A stretch of DNA of 64,000 bases from contig OY978527.1 of the NCBI GenBank assembly GCA_963854835.1, positions 34,706,540-34,770,539 of the forward strand, in the 5' to 3' direction. A program made the translations under genes and the position numbers. This DNA comes from Megamerina dolium. Lineage: Eukaryota; Arthropoda; Insecta; Diptera; Megamerinidae. Of the stretch, positions 23,371-34,965 are shown in pieces (the stretch's first letter is position 1; each line of letters begins with the position of its first letter). Below the pieces are notes generated by a model, which saw nothing but the letters and a program-made list of their open reading frames with translations, made no database searches and had not been told where the DNA came from.

Positions 23371-23885
23371 TAATCATGTCTGTTTAAGCATAGTAAAAAT
23401 ATATTCGCACCGATCCAAACTAAAATTTTCAGGATGCCTGGAATTAGATTTGGTTCCTGAAAATTTGGCGATTGTTTAGGTAGTTTTTACAATAGTCAAA
23501 ATGGCATTTGTCATTCCTGGTCAAAGCTGTGGAAAAAATGTTAGATTCGTACATTAGATAGGTCTATCTTTGAGGTTTACCTCTCCATACTAATCTACGA
23601 AATAGGGGAAAAAAGGTCAACCGATAAGTCAACCAGAGAATGCCGCTAAGGAGGCGTTTTATCGCCACTCCTATGTTTCTTGGTCATTGATGGGCTGTTA
23701 CAGACACTCGACGAGCTCGCGCATGAAGTCCAGGGTTTTGCAGATTACTTGAGGTATATTTGACTCCATCATAATCGATCGAATGCAACCAGTTCTTGAC
23801 GCCATGCAAGACTGGTGCCAAGCACTTTCGATAGACCCGAACAAAATAACGTTATTAGTGGAAGAAAACTGAATTGAAACATATT
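23371..23885 (+). pseudogene. R1/LOA-like LINE reverse transcriptase (3' part of the interrupted copy)
   Basis: Frames read LDLVPENLAIV near 23448, KAVEKMLDSYIR near 23525-23560, and then one long frame with GGVLSPLLCFLVIDGLLQTL (23655-23715, RT motif B region; an upstream stop sits where PQ is expected) and VQGFADYL (about 23730-23753, where motif C FADD has its second Asp replaced). Further on AMQDWCQALSIDPNKITLL matches the region after motif C. The order is right for an R1/LOA-type RT continuing from 21790-22062. Confidence 0.75.
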
Positions 23886-25160
23886 TCAAAAATTATTTCT
23901 AATGAGAAAAACAACTTCCATTTTTCTGGCGGAACTTCACGACTTTAAGTTATCTGTCAGTGCATGCGTACGTAGGGGCATTCATGGTACCAACATATGA
24001 TTTCTCTCAAACAGCCAGGCAACTCTAAAATCTTTAATGAGCTTCTCATACCAAAGTTGGCCTGGAAATGCTTCAAAGTTTTCAATTTTCTTGCAAAGAG
24101 GGCACCTGAACATGAGAGACACGAGATCGAAGAAGAGTAGATTTCCTAAACAAGACGGTGGCAGTTACTTTTTTCATAGACCAAAGCCAATTTAGCAGAA
24201 GTTTATCTTAAATTTAAATTTAATCCAACTGGACCAAAAATTCGAAAATTGTTGTCATGTATTTTGATGAATATAACTGAATAATTGATGAATATACCTG
24301 AAGATAGCTAAATTAGAAAAAAAAAAAGTAAAAGAACATTCCCGCATTTTACTGTTCATCAAAGTCGTATAACATTTCATTTTTAAAAAAATCGAAGAAT
24401 AGCAAGAATATGCAAAAAATACAAAAACTCATTTTTAAATTTGATTATTGAAATACACTTTCTTTGAAAAGGAATGAACTGCAACATATTTGAGTGTATA
24501 CGAATTATATGTAGCATTTTCCGATAATTTAAAAATGTGTCTCGAAATCAGCACTTCAGAAAATGAAAAATTATAATGCCTAGAAGTTCACAGAGGAGAA
24601 ATTTCAAACCAATATTTTATGTTATCATAGATCTTTCGGAAAGTCACTAAGACTGAGACGTAGGCAGAGTTTTCTTAAGCTCGTATAAGTACATCTGCCA
24701 ATTTGTGTTCCTACGATTCCTATTATGAATGGGTCTGGGTGATTCTTCATATAAATTAATTTCCATATAACGAGAGAGTCTGAGAATGAGTGCTTGTTTA
24801 GCACTTCTCACAGCACTACCTTATAGACTAAAAAGTCAGAAACCATAGTAATATCTAGCATTTCTTGGCAACTGCGCGTTGCGCGTTATTCAAATATGCT
24901 TCGAATTCTGATTATATAACAGAAGCTTATTACTAATAATATAGGCGAAAAGTAACTCACCACGTTCGTTACTGTCGGAATTACTTCAAATAGTATGTTG
25001 CATGTTCGTGTCGTCGCCAGAGATGAGCCCATACTTCGATGCTTCACTATCCACCATCAGATCTTTTACTAGTTCCGATGGTACTAAAAAGAGACAAGCA
25101 GGTACCTATTCTTGCCCGCCTCCCAGCTGATCGTTGTTACGTTTTCATTGCTGTAGATTA
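23886..25160. other. No feature that I can support
   Basis: AT-rich sequence with a few coding-looking fragments too short to assign. It may hold the rest of the LINE. Confidence 0.4.
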
Positions 25161-25167
25161 GCAATTA

Positions 25168-25900
25168 TCAGGTCACCCCATAAGTTCGTGCGTTTTTTTT
25201 TTCAATAGTTCGGAGATAACGGAACTATTTTTATTTTCTCTGATGTATAAGAGGTATATTTTGTATTTTTTGTATAAAAGTGAAAAAAATGCAACAACTG
25301 CTGATACAGAAATAAACGCAGCTCATGGAGAGAATACCGTGAGTGTAAGTGGTGGGAAGAAGTGGTGATTGTGACATTGAGGATGTCCCACGCTCTGGTC
25401 TTTAACTCCGACACCTTGCTGGAACTCGCGGTAGCTGAGCAATGTTGGACAGTCAATATGATGGCTGGAAATTTAAATTCATCACGTGGAACGGTTTACA
25501 GGCACCTGGTTCATTTGACAATTTTCCAAAGCTGGGAAAATGGGTTCGGCATAAACTTTCCGTCGCAAACTTTCAGCAGAGAATGAATGTGTGTTCTCAA
25601 CTTGAAAATGAGAGTTTTTTGTTTTTTGAACCATATTGTTACTGGGGATACTGTAATGGGTCCCTTACAATAATCCTGATAAATATGAAACACCAAAACC
25701 AACCCTCAGAGATGACCTTCACCCCAAGAAGATTCTCCTGTCTATTTGGTGGGATATGGCCTGTATTGTTTATTTTGATCTGCTGGAACCAAAACAGACG
25801 ATCACAACTGATTATTATTGCCATCAAGGTGTCTTCAAACCACATATACACTCTCCATTCACCCACAGCTCCTGAATGAGGACAAAATTTGGCTAATCTT
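25168..25900 (+). pseudogene. Cecropia-like mariner relic
   Basis: Begins with a mariner-like end, AGGTCACCCCATAAGTTCG at 25170. Broken frames read CDIEDVPRSG near 25372, MNVCSQL near 25584, HIVTGD near 25633 (first catalytic Asp block), KPTLRDDLHPKKILLSIWWD near 25698-25757 and TITTDYY. This is the order of a cecropia/SETMAR-like transposase up to the middle of the catalytic domain. The right end could not be placed and the C-terminal third is not recognisable. Confidence 0.75.
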
Positions 25901-25912
25901 CCGTCAGATGAT

Positions 25913-26143
25913 TCAGAAGTGCAGGCAAAGCTGCAAATCTGATGGAGATTTATTTGCAGAAGACGCACCATCCATCAGCGTGACATTTACATTCTCCTGA
26001 TGCCAGTTGAGTAGTTTTTGTTTTGTGTACAAACCTTTAAATCTAAAAGCAAGTTCTAAAGCAGAAGCTCTGTATCCACTTTCATTCCTTTCGCTATAGA
26101 CATTATTAATTTCTGATTTGCTGGTCCTAGATTCGGTCGCCAT
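25913..26143 (-). other. Unassigned 76-residue open frame
   Basis: Opens MATESRTSKSEINNVYSERN and has mixed composition unlike the A/T-run frames nearby. I do not recognise it and it has no domain. It overlaps the uncertain 3' end of the mariner relic, so it may be antisense noise. Confidence 0.2.
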
Positions 26144-28140
26144 AGCTGAGGTTAAAATGTCATTTTATCGTGACTATAACTACTTACGGCCCATAGAGTT
26201 TATAGATTTATAAAGTAGTGTAAAAGTGATCTTATTTTTTGAAATTAGATTAGACTGGGGCACCTAAAAACTGAGACCAAAAAAAAAAAAAAACAAAGAA
26301 ACAAACAAAAATAGCACATCTCCTGTTATTCCCTATCTCTCTCTCCCTCTCATATCTACGAGTATTATATACTCTCTGATGTTCTTATTATTCGTCTTTA
26401 AAGAATTTAATTTCGTTTGAAATGAAACTGCAGTAATTGTTGGGGCATGTAGCAACTTCAATTGCTTTACTCATCTCTTGGCAAACTGTAAATTGTTACC
26501 AGTTTTGTGATTTCTGTTCCTACCAAATGATATACCATATACTGGTATGCTACAACGAAACTAACCTAATTGCCTTAAAGTGCTTAGGGGATTTTAACCC
26601 TTGTATATGCATAACATTTTGTAGTCACTTTCAATACACCAAAGGTGTGTGGATAAATGGAAATGCCAATGTAAAAATTGCTACTAGTAACATCAGCGTG
26701 CCATATATGAAGTGACCAACATATCTATGCATTTAATTCGATATTTGAAAAGTTGCTTCCATGACACTTTACTGATCGTTGCGTTCATTATGATTAATTT
26801 GAAAATTAATCATAATTAATTTGAATTATTAATTTTTGCTTATGAAACCAATTGTGGAAGATATAAATAAACGAAATAAAAATAACGTTGTCTTTTTCGA
26901 AATGGTCTGACCAAACCATGCTGTCCCAACAAGGGTTAATTTAAGTATTGCAAAAGGAAGCAGAGTACACTATTTGTCTACCATTCTTGTTGCGGTTGGT
27001 TGAAGGCGAATACATGCTATGTGATTTCTTTCTACTGAAAGCAAGAAAGGAGGGAGTGCTTGAGCGAAGAAAATAAATGCTATTGCACTTTCAACTTAAT
27101 TCATTTTCGGGTTTTAATGAAAAATCATAATGATACTACTCTCGCGTACATATATTTAGAATCATGTACAGCCTTTCAAAGGATTACCAACCATTAAGAA
27201 AGCAATCGAGAAAGTCAAAGTATTCACATGTATGGTATGGTACTCATGGATGCATACCAACAATGTTGCAACAATATCAGCAGCAGCAATCATTAGTGGA
27301 CGATGAAAAGTAGCTTCAACTTTTAATGATCCATTTACGATTTCTGTTTGTTGTTGTGCAATCGTGTTCTCGCTGATGGTAACAATTCTAACAGCTCGTG
27401 ATTATCATCATCATCACATACACCGCCATGATCGTCAACAGCTGCATCGTAATTACTCGCTATATTTATATGTTGGCGTTTCTTTTTTCTATTTTTTCTT
27501 TGTTCAAGGATAATCAAGTATTGCAATTAATTCTATGAAAATGAGTGTAGACATTTGTTTCGCAACATAGAACATGCATGACAGCGTAAATTAAGTAGTC
27601 GATCTTAGTATGTAGTTTGGATGGTAGCGTTACGGTTGCACAATTGCAAATTTCTTGGTGTTGTGCCAATGCCAAAACAAATGTGGCAAATCAGTTAATG
27701 TACTCATGCAATGTCTCACTGCAACTACTACTCTATAGTAAATGCGCGAGTACTTCAAACCTTGGGAAGTATGCAATCACATCCACTGGTTGCATATGGT
27801 TGCAATAAGTTCAATGTTATGAGTCCTTGAATGTGATCCAGATTATTGTTATAATAAATAATAATAAATTATTTAATAATAAATAATAAATTTGTTTCAA
27901 AATGTCTTTACACTGCACACCAAGGTGGCTCTTATTTAGCTCGCCTACGAGCTCTAAAGTTGATCAAGATTGATAATATATGAAGGAATATTGAAATGAA
28001 ATACCAATAAAGTTTAACAGTTTGATCTAAGATAAAATCCCTCCTGGAAAAATGAACAAAAAATTGATTGTAGAGGGTTAACTCATATAGAACATTTATG
28101 GTCCTCAAATTTGTCAGATTTGTCAACTCTATTATCAATT
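26144..28140. other. No feature seen apart from AT repeats
   Basis: Contains a CAACAATATCAGCAGCAGCAA-like simple stretch at 27262-27290 and an AATAATAAAT run at 27849-27894. No coding similarity noticed. Confidence 0.45.
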
Positions 28141-28147
28141 AAGTTCC

Positions 28148-28615
28148 GTTTGGTTTGCCATTTTATCATGAATAGATTAATGCCAGAACAACGCTTAAGA
28201 CTTGCACATTTATTTCGAAAAATATGGTGCAGTTCGGGAATGCTATCGTATGCTACGTCCATTTGACCGTCGATATAATTGTTCATTCGAGCAGCTATTT
28301 CGACTAATCATGGATCGTTTTCGAACCACATATGAAAGATTATACATCTAAAAGATTATACACATCCCCAGAGGTGTCGTACAGTGCCCACCGAAGAAAC
28401 AATTGCTGCTGTAGAGGGTAGTATAGAGGAGGACGCGAAAGAGTCGATGTGCCATAGTCCACAGCAATGGGAACGGTGTGCATCAGCTTATGCAAATAAA
28501 CCGAAAACGTCTTGAAATACAACATTGAGTTAAACATTGCCGAGATACGGACCTCATTGCTTGAAGAGGAGCCGCAATGGCCACATTACTAAATGAAACA
28601 CTAATGATATTCGTT
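28148..28615 (+). pseudogene. DUF4817-type transposase relic, internally deleted
   Basis: The N-terminus MNRLMPEQRLRLAHLFRKYG begins at 28168, followed after a frameshift by VRECYRMLRPFDRRYN and FRLIMDRFRTTYE. A linker frame has VPTEETIAAVEGSIEED near 28379-28430. The text then jumps to SAYANKPKT near 28488, which belongs near the C-terminus (VYADKP in the 22065 element), and to AEIRTSLLE. The whole catalytic core is missing. Inverted repeats were not resolved. Confidence 0.8.
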
Positions 28616-29338
28616 ATCTTTATTTTCAGCATGGGTTGTCTGAGGCCGGATGTGGCCGGAAGTCATATGTGGTTTTAATCCATTATATTGCGGCAGATTT
28701 TAATACATCCAACCTTCTTGCAAATACAAATGTGGTAAATGCTGTGGGAATTATATATGGTGTGTGAATAGCTCTATCTGGATTGTTTTTAGGAATGTGT
28801 TTCTTAGGAGCCAATACAATTCCTCCAAATTGGCTTTTTGGCTGTAAGACGCTGTTTTACTGGTTAACTCACAAGCCGAAATAGATAGAATAGTGATTGA
28901 TTTGTATTCCTAATTCTTTTAACTCAACCTCAGTAAGTACTGGAACGAGCCTGATGAGTATCTGCGCTACACATATTTTCAAATGTAGTTGTGTTGTGGT
29001 AGTATTCTTCTTATAGCTGTACGGCGATGAAGAGGTGGCTCTTCCGATAAACTATGCTCTCTTTCGATATTCCTTACTTAAGCTTGAAACGCACTTAGTT
29101 GCTCAAACTCTGCGGAGCTTCTGAGCATCTCTTTTATAAATGCTTCTGAGATGTTTACCTCCTTCAGCAAAACTTCAAGCTCTTTGTTTTTCCTGCACTA
29201 TTTCTAAAACCAATTGCTCATATTCCAACTCATGGTCTAATATTCGTAGCCTCTAGTTTTTATATTTGGGCTTCGACAGCTCCAATATATCGTCTTTTAA
29301 CGTGTGTATTCGAACCAGGGAAGAGATACTCTGAACCA
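28616..29338. other. Unassigned; weak coiled-coil-like frames on the minus strand
   Basis: Minus-strand frames between 29310 and 28990 are rich in Leu, Glu, Lys and Gln (HTLKDDILEL, LEYEQLVLEIVQEKQ), as in coiled-coil gag or ORF1 proteins. Frames are broken and there is no diagnostic motif. Confidence 0.3.
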
Positions 29339-29339
29339 T

Positions 29340-29795
29340 TAGGTAAGAACACCATCATTTGCTTATTGAAGTGTATGCGATAGTGCGTACTTTAATCTCG
29401 AACGGAATTACCGGAAGCGAAGGAAGAATAGCAATACTGACTGACAGTCAGGCAGCTCTCAAAGCACTCAAATCTCACCAAGTTACATCAAAGCTGGTGA
29501 CGGAGTGCATTGAAAAGCTGAACATCCTAGGTCAACTCAATCATGTGTGGATTTTATGGGTTCCAGGGCATGTAAGGATCAATAGAAATGAAATGCAGAT
29601 AAACTTGCCAGTAAAGGAGTATCAACTTCATTTGTAGGGCCTGAACCATTCTGTGGATTAGGATCGGGTAACATCCCCCGCATTATCTGGGAAGAATAGG
29701 ATAGAAAAAAAAATTTATGTTGGGAAAACATACCGGGTTATCACACTCCAAACTATTTTCTCAGATGCTCTTTGCATCTGATAATCCCACAACAA
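29340..29795 (+). pseudogene. LINE RNase H domain fragment
   Basis: One frame reads GRIAILTDSQAALKALKSHQ (29422-29481), with the DSQAA motif of retroelement RNase H, then ILWVPGHVRINRNEM (about 29552-29596), the second conserved block. After a frameshift it reads GPEPFCGLGSGNIP and WENIPGYHTPNYFLR, matching the sequence that follows RNase H in LOA/I-like ORF2 proteins. No RT or 3' end is attached. Confidence 0.85.
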
Positions 29796-29829
29796 TATCC
29801 CACAACGATAATAATAATAATTATTATTA

Positions 29830-29985
29830 TTTCATCTGCCCTGTGGCCTTTGGTAGTCCTGATTTGAACCCTCTGGATTACAAATTGGGGAAAGTTTTAG
29901 AGTACATGATTTGCCACAAAAAATACTCCAACATTGATTTTCTTGAGACAGCCAAAGGCGAACATTTCGACTAAATACATACAAA
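29830..29985 (+). pseudogene. C-terminal fragment of a maT-like mariner transposase
   Basis: A frame reads GSPDLNPLDYKLGKVLEYM followed by NIDFLETAKGEHFD and stop, the last catalytic block (PLD) and the very C-terminus of maT-like transposases. The usual 60 or so residues between them are shortened. Related to the 8100-8530 relic. Confidence 0.72.
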
Positions 29986-30937
29986 GTCGACCTCAATTAT
30001 GTCTATTAATGCCTGAAGTAGATAGTGAATTGCTTTGAAATATTTTAGATATAATAGATACACAAACCGTGTAATAAGTTAATTATGTAAGACAAATATT
30101 AGGTTTAATGAAATTCTCTAACACACACTTTAATTTATAATATTTTTTTTTTTTTTATAAAAATATAATTAACTCGTAGTACATATAATCATTATAATTA
30201 AATTTCCCCACTTATACATATACACACACACACACACAATTCACAGCACAAGTACTTAACATTCGCATTAAAAAGGACATACTACATTGTTTTGCTTTGC
30301 TTGAGTTGAGTTTTTGTATACCACAAATGTAAAGTATAAAATAAAAAAATTCAATAAAAGCAACGAGCAGAGAATGGGGAGAAAAGCAAAAGATGTGTAC
30401 AGTGAATGAATGAATAAAATGTACGAGTACATACATATATACGAGTATACGAGTACCATAATATGAAAAATACAATGCTAAATCCCATGAGTAGTCGAGC
30501 CTACTTCTCTGTTTTTTTTCCCCCAACGAACCAGCGATTAAAAAAGTATTCACATTATATTTCATTTCATTCGTAACACAAACGCAATGCGCGCACATAC
30601 TTGTTTACACATCTAGCAACACATATTCACAAATATATGTTAAGTAGAAAAGACAAGCGAACTCACACATCCGAGACCAGCAACAAGTTTTCAAATACAT
30701 ATACCTTCGAAGTAGTACGTACGAGTCAATGAATTAGTGTGCAAATGAATGAATGGGTGCGTAACTGCGTATGTGTAAGCGATCAAGTTTGAAGGTTGTA
30801 TTTACATAAATGTACAATTTATTATACTTATTTACACAACCAATCACATAATAGCACTTACAGCTAGAACAATAATATGCATGCCAATGTGAAATTTTAA
30901 GTATGAGAATACTCCTGGAATTAATATAATGAACTTG
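29986..30937. other. No gene seen
   Basis: AT-rich with a T-run at 30143-30156 and (AC)n at 30223-30237. Nothing else noticed. Confidence 0.5.
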
Positions 30938-31290
30938 CTTAGCACTTATATGCCCTGAAGGTCCTTGTGGTCGAGCTTCTCTTCCAGTACTGTTGTGAGT
31001 GTCAAATTGTTGCACAGTATTAGAAGAGACCTACTTATATTAGCCGGTTCCGAACTGCAGACTCTTGTCACATTACTTTTTTGAGCATTGTTACAGAGTT
31101 CTTTTAGAAGCATTTTCATGGCAAGTTGTTACTGGTGGAAGAATTGCAAATTGTTTGCCGACAGTTGGATACCGTTCGAAAGAAAAATCTTTGCGATATT
31201 AAAGTTTACCCAAAGCCGTGGAATGAACACACAATTTACAGGTCAGAAAGCCAATGTGCTACGCCAATGTGTTAAGCTACGCCACCCACA
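30938..31290 (-). repeat. tRNA-derived SINE copy, full length, diverged
   Basis: On the plus strand it runs from the family tail (GCACTTATATGCCCTGAAGG) through TCGAGCTTCTCTTCCAGTAC, AGTATTAGAAGAGACCTACT, TAGCCGGTTCCGAACTG, GAATTGCAAATTG and ends in the head (GCCACCCACA). Box B is mutated and a short duplication of GCTACGCCAATGTG sits in the head. Confidence 0.88.
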
Positions 31291-31384
31291 GAATTTCGTA
31301 TTTATTGGTAATGTTATTCAGATTTATTACTATACCGTATTGGTCAATAGGACGAATGACATGGTTGATTTTAGGAAATGTGGT

Positions 31385-31470
31385 GGGGAACTCATCGGGG
31401 TCCTCCTCAATACTACGTCCTACAGTAGTAATAGTTTCTTCGGTGCACAGTGTACAAGAAGGTTCAGAGT
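31385..31470 (-). pseudogene. DUF4817-type transposase linker fragment
   Basis: The minus strand reads TEETITTVGRSIEEDPDEF, close to the linker TEETIAAVEGSIEED of the 28148 relic and to the linker of the 22065 element. Neighbouring minus-strand text is less clear. A small fragment of a transposon of the same group. Confidence 0.55.
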
Positions 31471-32274
31471 AACTTTTCTAGGGAAATGTGGGCACGCTGA
31501 ATCAAATAATGACCATTATTTCGCTCAGTCGTTTTCTATATGTAAACAAAAAATTTTACTTGCATTTTTTGGCGGAAGATTACACAGTGACACAGTATTT
31601 GTGGGTTCGGAATGATTCTAACTGAGTATGAAGTACCTAGATCCATATAGTAAAAACATGGATTATTGCGATATTGAATTCCCAAGCGCCGAACTATCAC
31701 CTTCTAAAAAAACCACAGTTATATTTGTGAACAAATTGTAAAAGAATGCATAAATAAGTTGCATATTTCAGGAGGACATATTTGTTTTTCATTTTCTGTG
31801 AACTTTTACGTTTTTTGTATGAAGATTTTGGCCGAGATATCACCTAATAAAATTTTTCGCTGAATATTTTTTAAAACATTTTAACCCTCTAGCGACCTTT
31901 CAAATGCCATTTTATTCAGACCCCCCAAAGAAAGGGTCAAAGCGACCCTTTCGTGAGCGAGCTAGTGTGCTAGTGTTAACCATTTTCCCCCCATTTATTC
32001 TAATAGCAGTCAAGCAAAAAATTGCATATTTAATATGGCCATAAAGAAAAACCTGGTCTGAGAATGCAAAAAGTTTTGGGGGTTTTACTATATGAGTCTA
32101 CCTCTTTTGTCCTGAGTTGGAATCATTTCACCCCAAGAAAATGATGATGTCATAATGCTATGTCTGAATTTACTTAAATACATTAAATTATACACTTTGA
32201 AAAATTTATTCCTTTAACAAAACTATTTACACCTTTTAGTCAAAATATTCAAAATTCAAAGCAAACAATTTATG
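31471..32274. other. No feature seen
   Basis: Non-coding sequence; holds CGACCTTTC...AGCGACCCTTT near 31893-31957, a partial short duplication. No open frame of note. Confidence 0.45.
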
Positions 32275-33250
32275 TTCAAATGCACTGAAAACATAATTTT
32301 ATGCCATTAGTGTTTGAATATAATTTTCGATATGTGGCATCCGCGTCTGGCTGGTAAATGACGTAATGTCCAGATTCAATTTTCAAGCAATAGCGGACGC
32401 ATCTCGGCAATGGTTCGCACCACATTGTTCTCTAAGGAATCCAAGGCGTCCAAAGTTTCGAGTTCGCATAAGGCAATAAATTCACGTAACCCTAGAGAAA
32501 ATATTCTAGAGGCGTTAAATTGCACGATCTCGATGGTCAATCGACTGGCCCATATTGAGAAATATCACATTATACCAAATGTTTTGATTGTTTGATGTTT
32601 TGATTGTTTGAGCACGAAAAAATTGGCAAACGTGAGTTGATTGCTTTCGCTGTTGACGGTAACGATCTCACTGCTCTCATTTATAAAAAAAGTATGGATC
32701 AACGATTCCAGCGGCCCATGAAGCACAGCAAAGTTAGTTGATAGACTCTCTTCTATCCAAATGGGGCAATTTTGCTTATTGACAAGCCCATTGTGCCAAA
32801 AATGACCTTCATCACTGAGGAGATAAAATAGTGGGTTGACTTCTAGTTGATTTACCGAACGTTCAGCGCGAATTATGTTCATTCGGCATTAATTCCTTCA
32901 CCAGCTGGATCTTATAAAGTTTCAGGCTGAGGTCTTTTCGTAAAACTGTCCATAAAGTGGATGCAACTGCTTCGTGCGCACTGTATGATAGCTCCTGCGG
33001 ATGCGTTTTGCATCTAGAATATAATTGGTACGAAAACGATCCATGATTAGTCAAAATAGCTGCGTGACAATTATGTTGGCCGTAGAAGATGGATTATCGA
33101 AATAAATTTGTACAATTTGAAAGCATTCTTCTGGCATTAGTTTTTTCATGATAAAGTGGTAAACCAAACTGAGCACAAGTGATACCAGATCTTGCCAATT
33201 TGTGACAGTTTAACAGATAACGGAAAATGGAGCCTCTATGAAAAACCCTT
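32275..33250 (-). pseudogene. DUF4817-type transposon relic, near full length
   Basis: On the minus strand the element seems to start AAAGGGTTTTTCATAGAGGC near 33250. Frames then read LMPEECFQIVQIYFDN, IMDRFRTNYILDA, LYKIQLVKELMPNEHN, then LLSDEGHFWHNGLVNKQNCP, where the first catalytic Asp (SDE) is kept. A changed NESSEIVTVNSE block follows, then ETLDALDS, RTIAEMRPLLLEN and a CHISKIIFKH end near 32300. Frameshifts are frequent. The second and third catalytic blocks are damaged. The left inverted repeat was not found. Confidence 0.82.
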
Positions 33251-34495
33251 TACCCTTTAAAAACCCCATATACCAGAGTGTACATGAATATGCATGTATC
33301 GTATGTACTACATATTCATAGTTGCGAGCAACGCGCTGTTGCAGCATTAAATGTTGACGTTGGTGTTGCTGTTGGTAATGATGGTAATGGTGACGTCTAC
33401 AGAAAATTTGATAGTGTTTGTGGTGGCGATAATGTTCATGATGATGATGGTGATGATGACGATGCTGGCAGCATCACCAACACCAACAGCATCAGTAGTG
33501 GCGGCAACAAAATATTAGACTGACATGTCGGTCAGTGTGGTTAACTGCGGATGAGCGCTTCATTTTCAAATATTTCCTATGAATGTGTATTCACGAAAAA
33601 TTGCAAAATTATTGCTGCCACTGCCATCATCATTGTTGTTGTCGCATGTGTCATTATTGTTATTGTTTCCATTTTACGTTTAGAATTTTTCTGTACGTTT
33701 TTCCCATTCTCCTTTATTTCCATGGTGTTTCATTATTATTTTGAGCTAAATAAGTGATACAAATACCATTATTTAGGCAATTTTTAGAATCAGTCGACTA
33801 GCAGGAAAAGACGAAGGACTCATAAATCGTAGTTGTAGTTGTGTTGTTATGGCTGTTTAATTCAACGAATTAATTTAGAAAGTTTTAATGGAAAGCTCTG
33901 TGTTAGCGTATGAGGAACATTGTGAATGCATGTAAGTATTTGTGATTTAATGTATTTGCTTTTTATTTATTGATTTTTATATTGCTTTGTTTATTATGTG
34001 TGTGTTTATGTGTGTGCATGATCTAATTAAGTGCGATTTACAAAAGGTTAGAAGTAATGAAACAAAATAAACAAACTATTCTTCGAAATGCAACTGACAT
34101 AAACATAATCCACTTTTGTACGTTATTGACATATTTGAATTTTGGCACATCTTCTCATTGAAGTTAATAAAATAATTTGTCATTTCTTATATGCTTGCTA
34201 TTTTTTTCTTAAGTCAAACTAATCAACTTAGTCTTTTAACACAGATAATTCATATCCAATTTTAATCTCTTCATACGGTTTCATTGACCTTACTTGTCGA
34301 CTGAACCTGTTATATACTATTTGAAGACTCTGAAGCATTCGTTTAGCCTTGACCCTGACATTATTCCGACATCTTCAAATATTCACCTAAATATGGAATT
34401 TTTTCACAATATTCCCCAATATAATCATTTTACCCATAATATCTTGTTCAAATCTCTTTTTAATTACATGAAAATATTTGTTCTGTAACTGACAT
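33251..34495. other. No gene seen; trinucleotide-rich DNA
   Basis: At 33350-33510 the sequence is rich in GTTGGT, GATGAT and CAACAGCAT-type triplets; the Asp-rich open frame at 33278-33523 follows from this. The rest is AT-rich with no similarity noticed. Confidence 0.5.
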
Positions 34496-34499
34496 TAAT

Positions 34500-34965
34500 A
34501 CAAGAGTGTAATCTGCCCCCAAGTCGTTTGTTACAAAACCGTTCGAATTGCTAATATTATAGCATGTTGGGCGGTTAAGTGAGCTCACAGGGATCGTTTG
34601 AATAAATTTTGAAGGAAACAATAAGAAAAACCCTAGTAAGAGATAAAATGGATGTAATTAATAGCAAAATGAATTAATTAAGTGATTTTATCGTATTCTG
34701 AATCGCTTTTGCTTTGTGTGATGGGGCGTTGTCATCAAGCGAAATTTCCTTTCAATGTTTCCTCACTCATTCCGGTTGTTTTTCGATCAAAGTATAATTT
34801 AAATTGATCATTGGCTGTCGGTACCGTGCAGTATTAACAATTTCATCAGGTGTTATTACCTCATAATAAACTAAACCTTTTGTGATCCCACTAAACATAG
34901 GGCATTCTCTTTTTCCTGAAACGATTCGGTTTTGCAGTCTAGGTTGATGATTTACCTGATTATAC
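34500..34965 (-). pseudogene. Second mauritiana-mariner fragment, middle of the gene
   Basis: Reading leftward directly after the C-terminus of the copy at 34966-36130, the minus strand gives ITKGLVYYEVITPDEIVNTA then RYRQPMINLN, and after a frameshift SLDDNAPSHKAKAIQNTIKS, the second catalytic block with its Asp. These residues belong upstream of a mariner C-terminus, so this cannot be the continuation of the same copy. Confidence 0.75.

Noticed and set aside
24690..24770. Minus-strand LINE RNase H motif (IIGIVGTQ)
   Set aside because: Only six or seven residues resemble the GHxGIVGNE motif and neighbouring blocks are missing.
31879..31960. piggyBac end at TTAACCCTCTAGCGACC
   Set aside because: TTAA followed by CCC fits a piggyBac end, but I found no matching inverted end or transposase nearby.
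33278..33523. Asp- and Asn-rich open frame
   Set aside because: Explained by imperfect GAT/GTT/AAC triplet repeats; no start context or conserved part seen.
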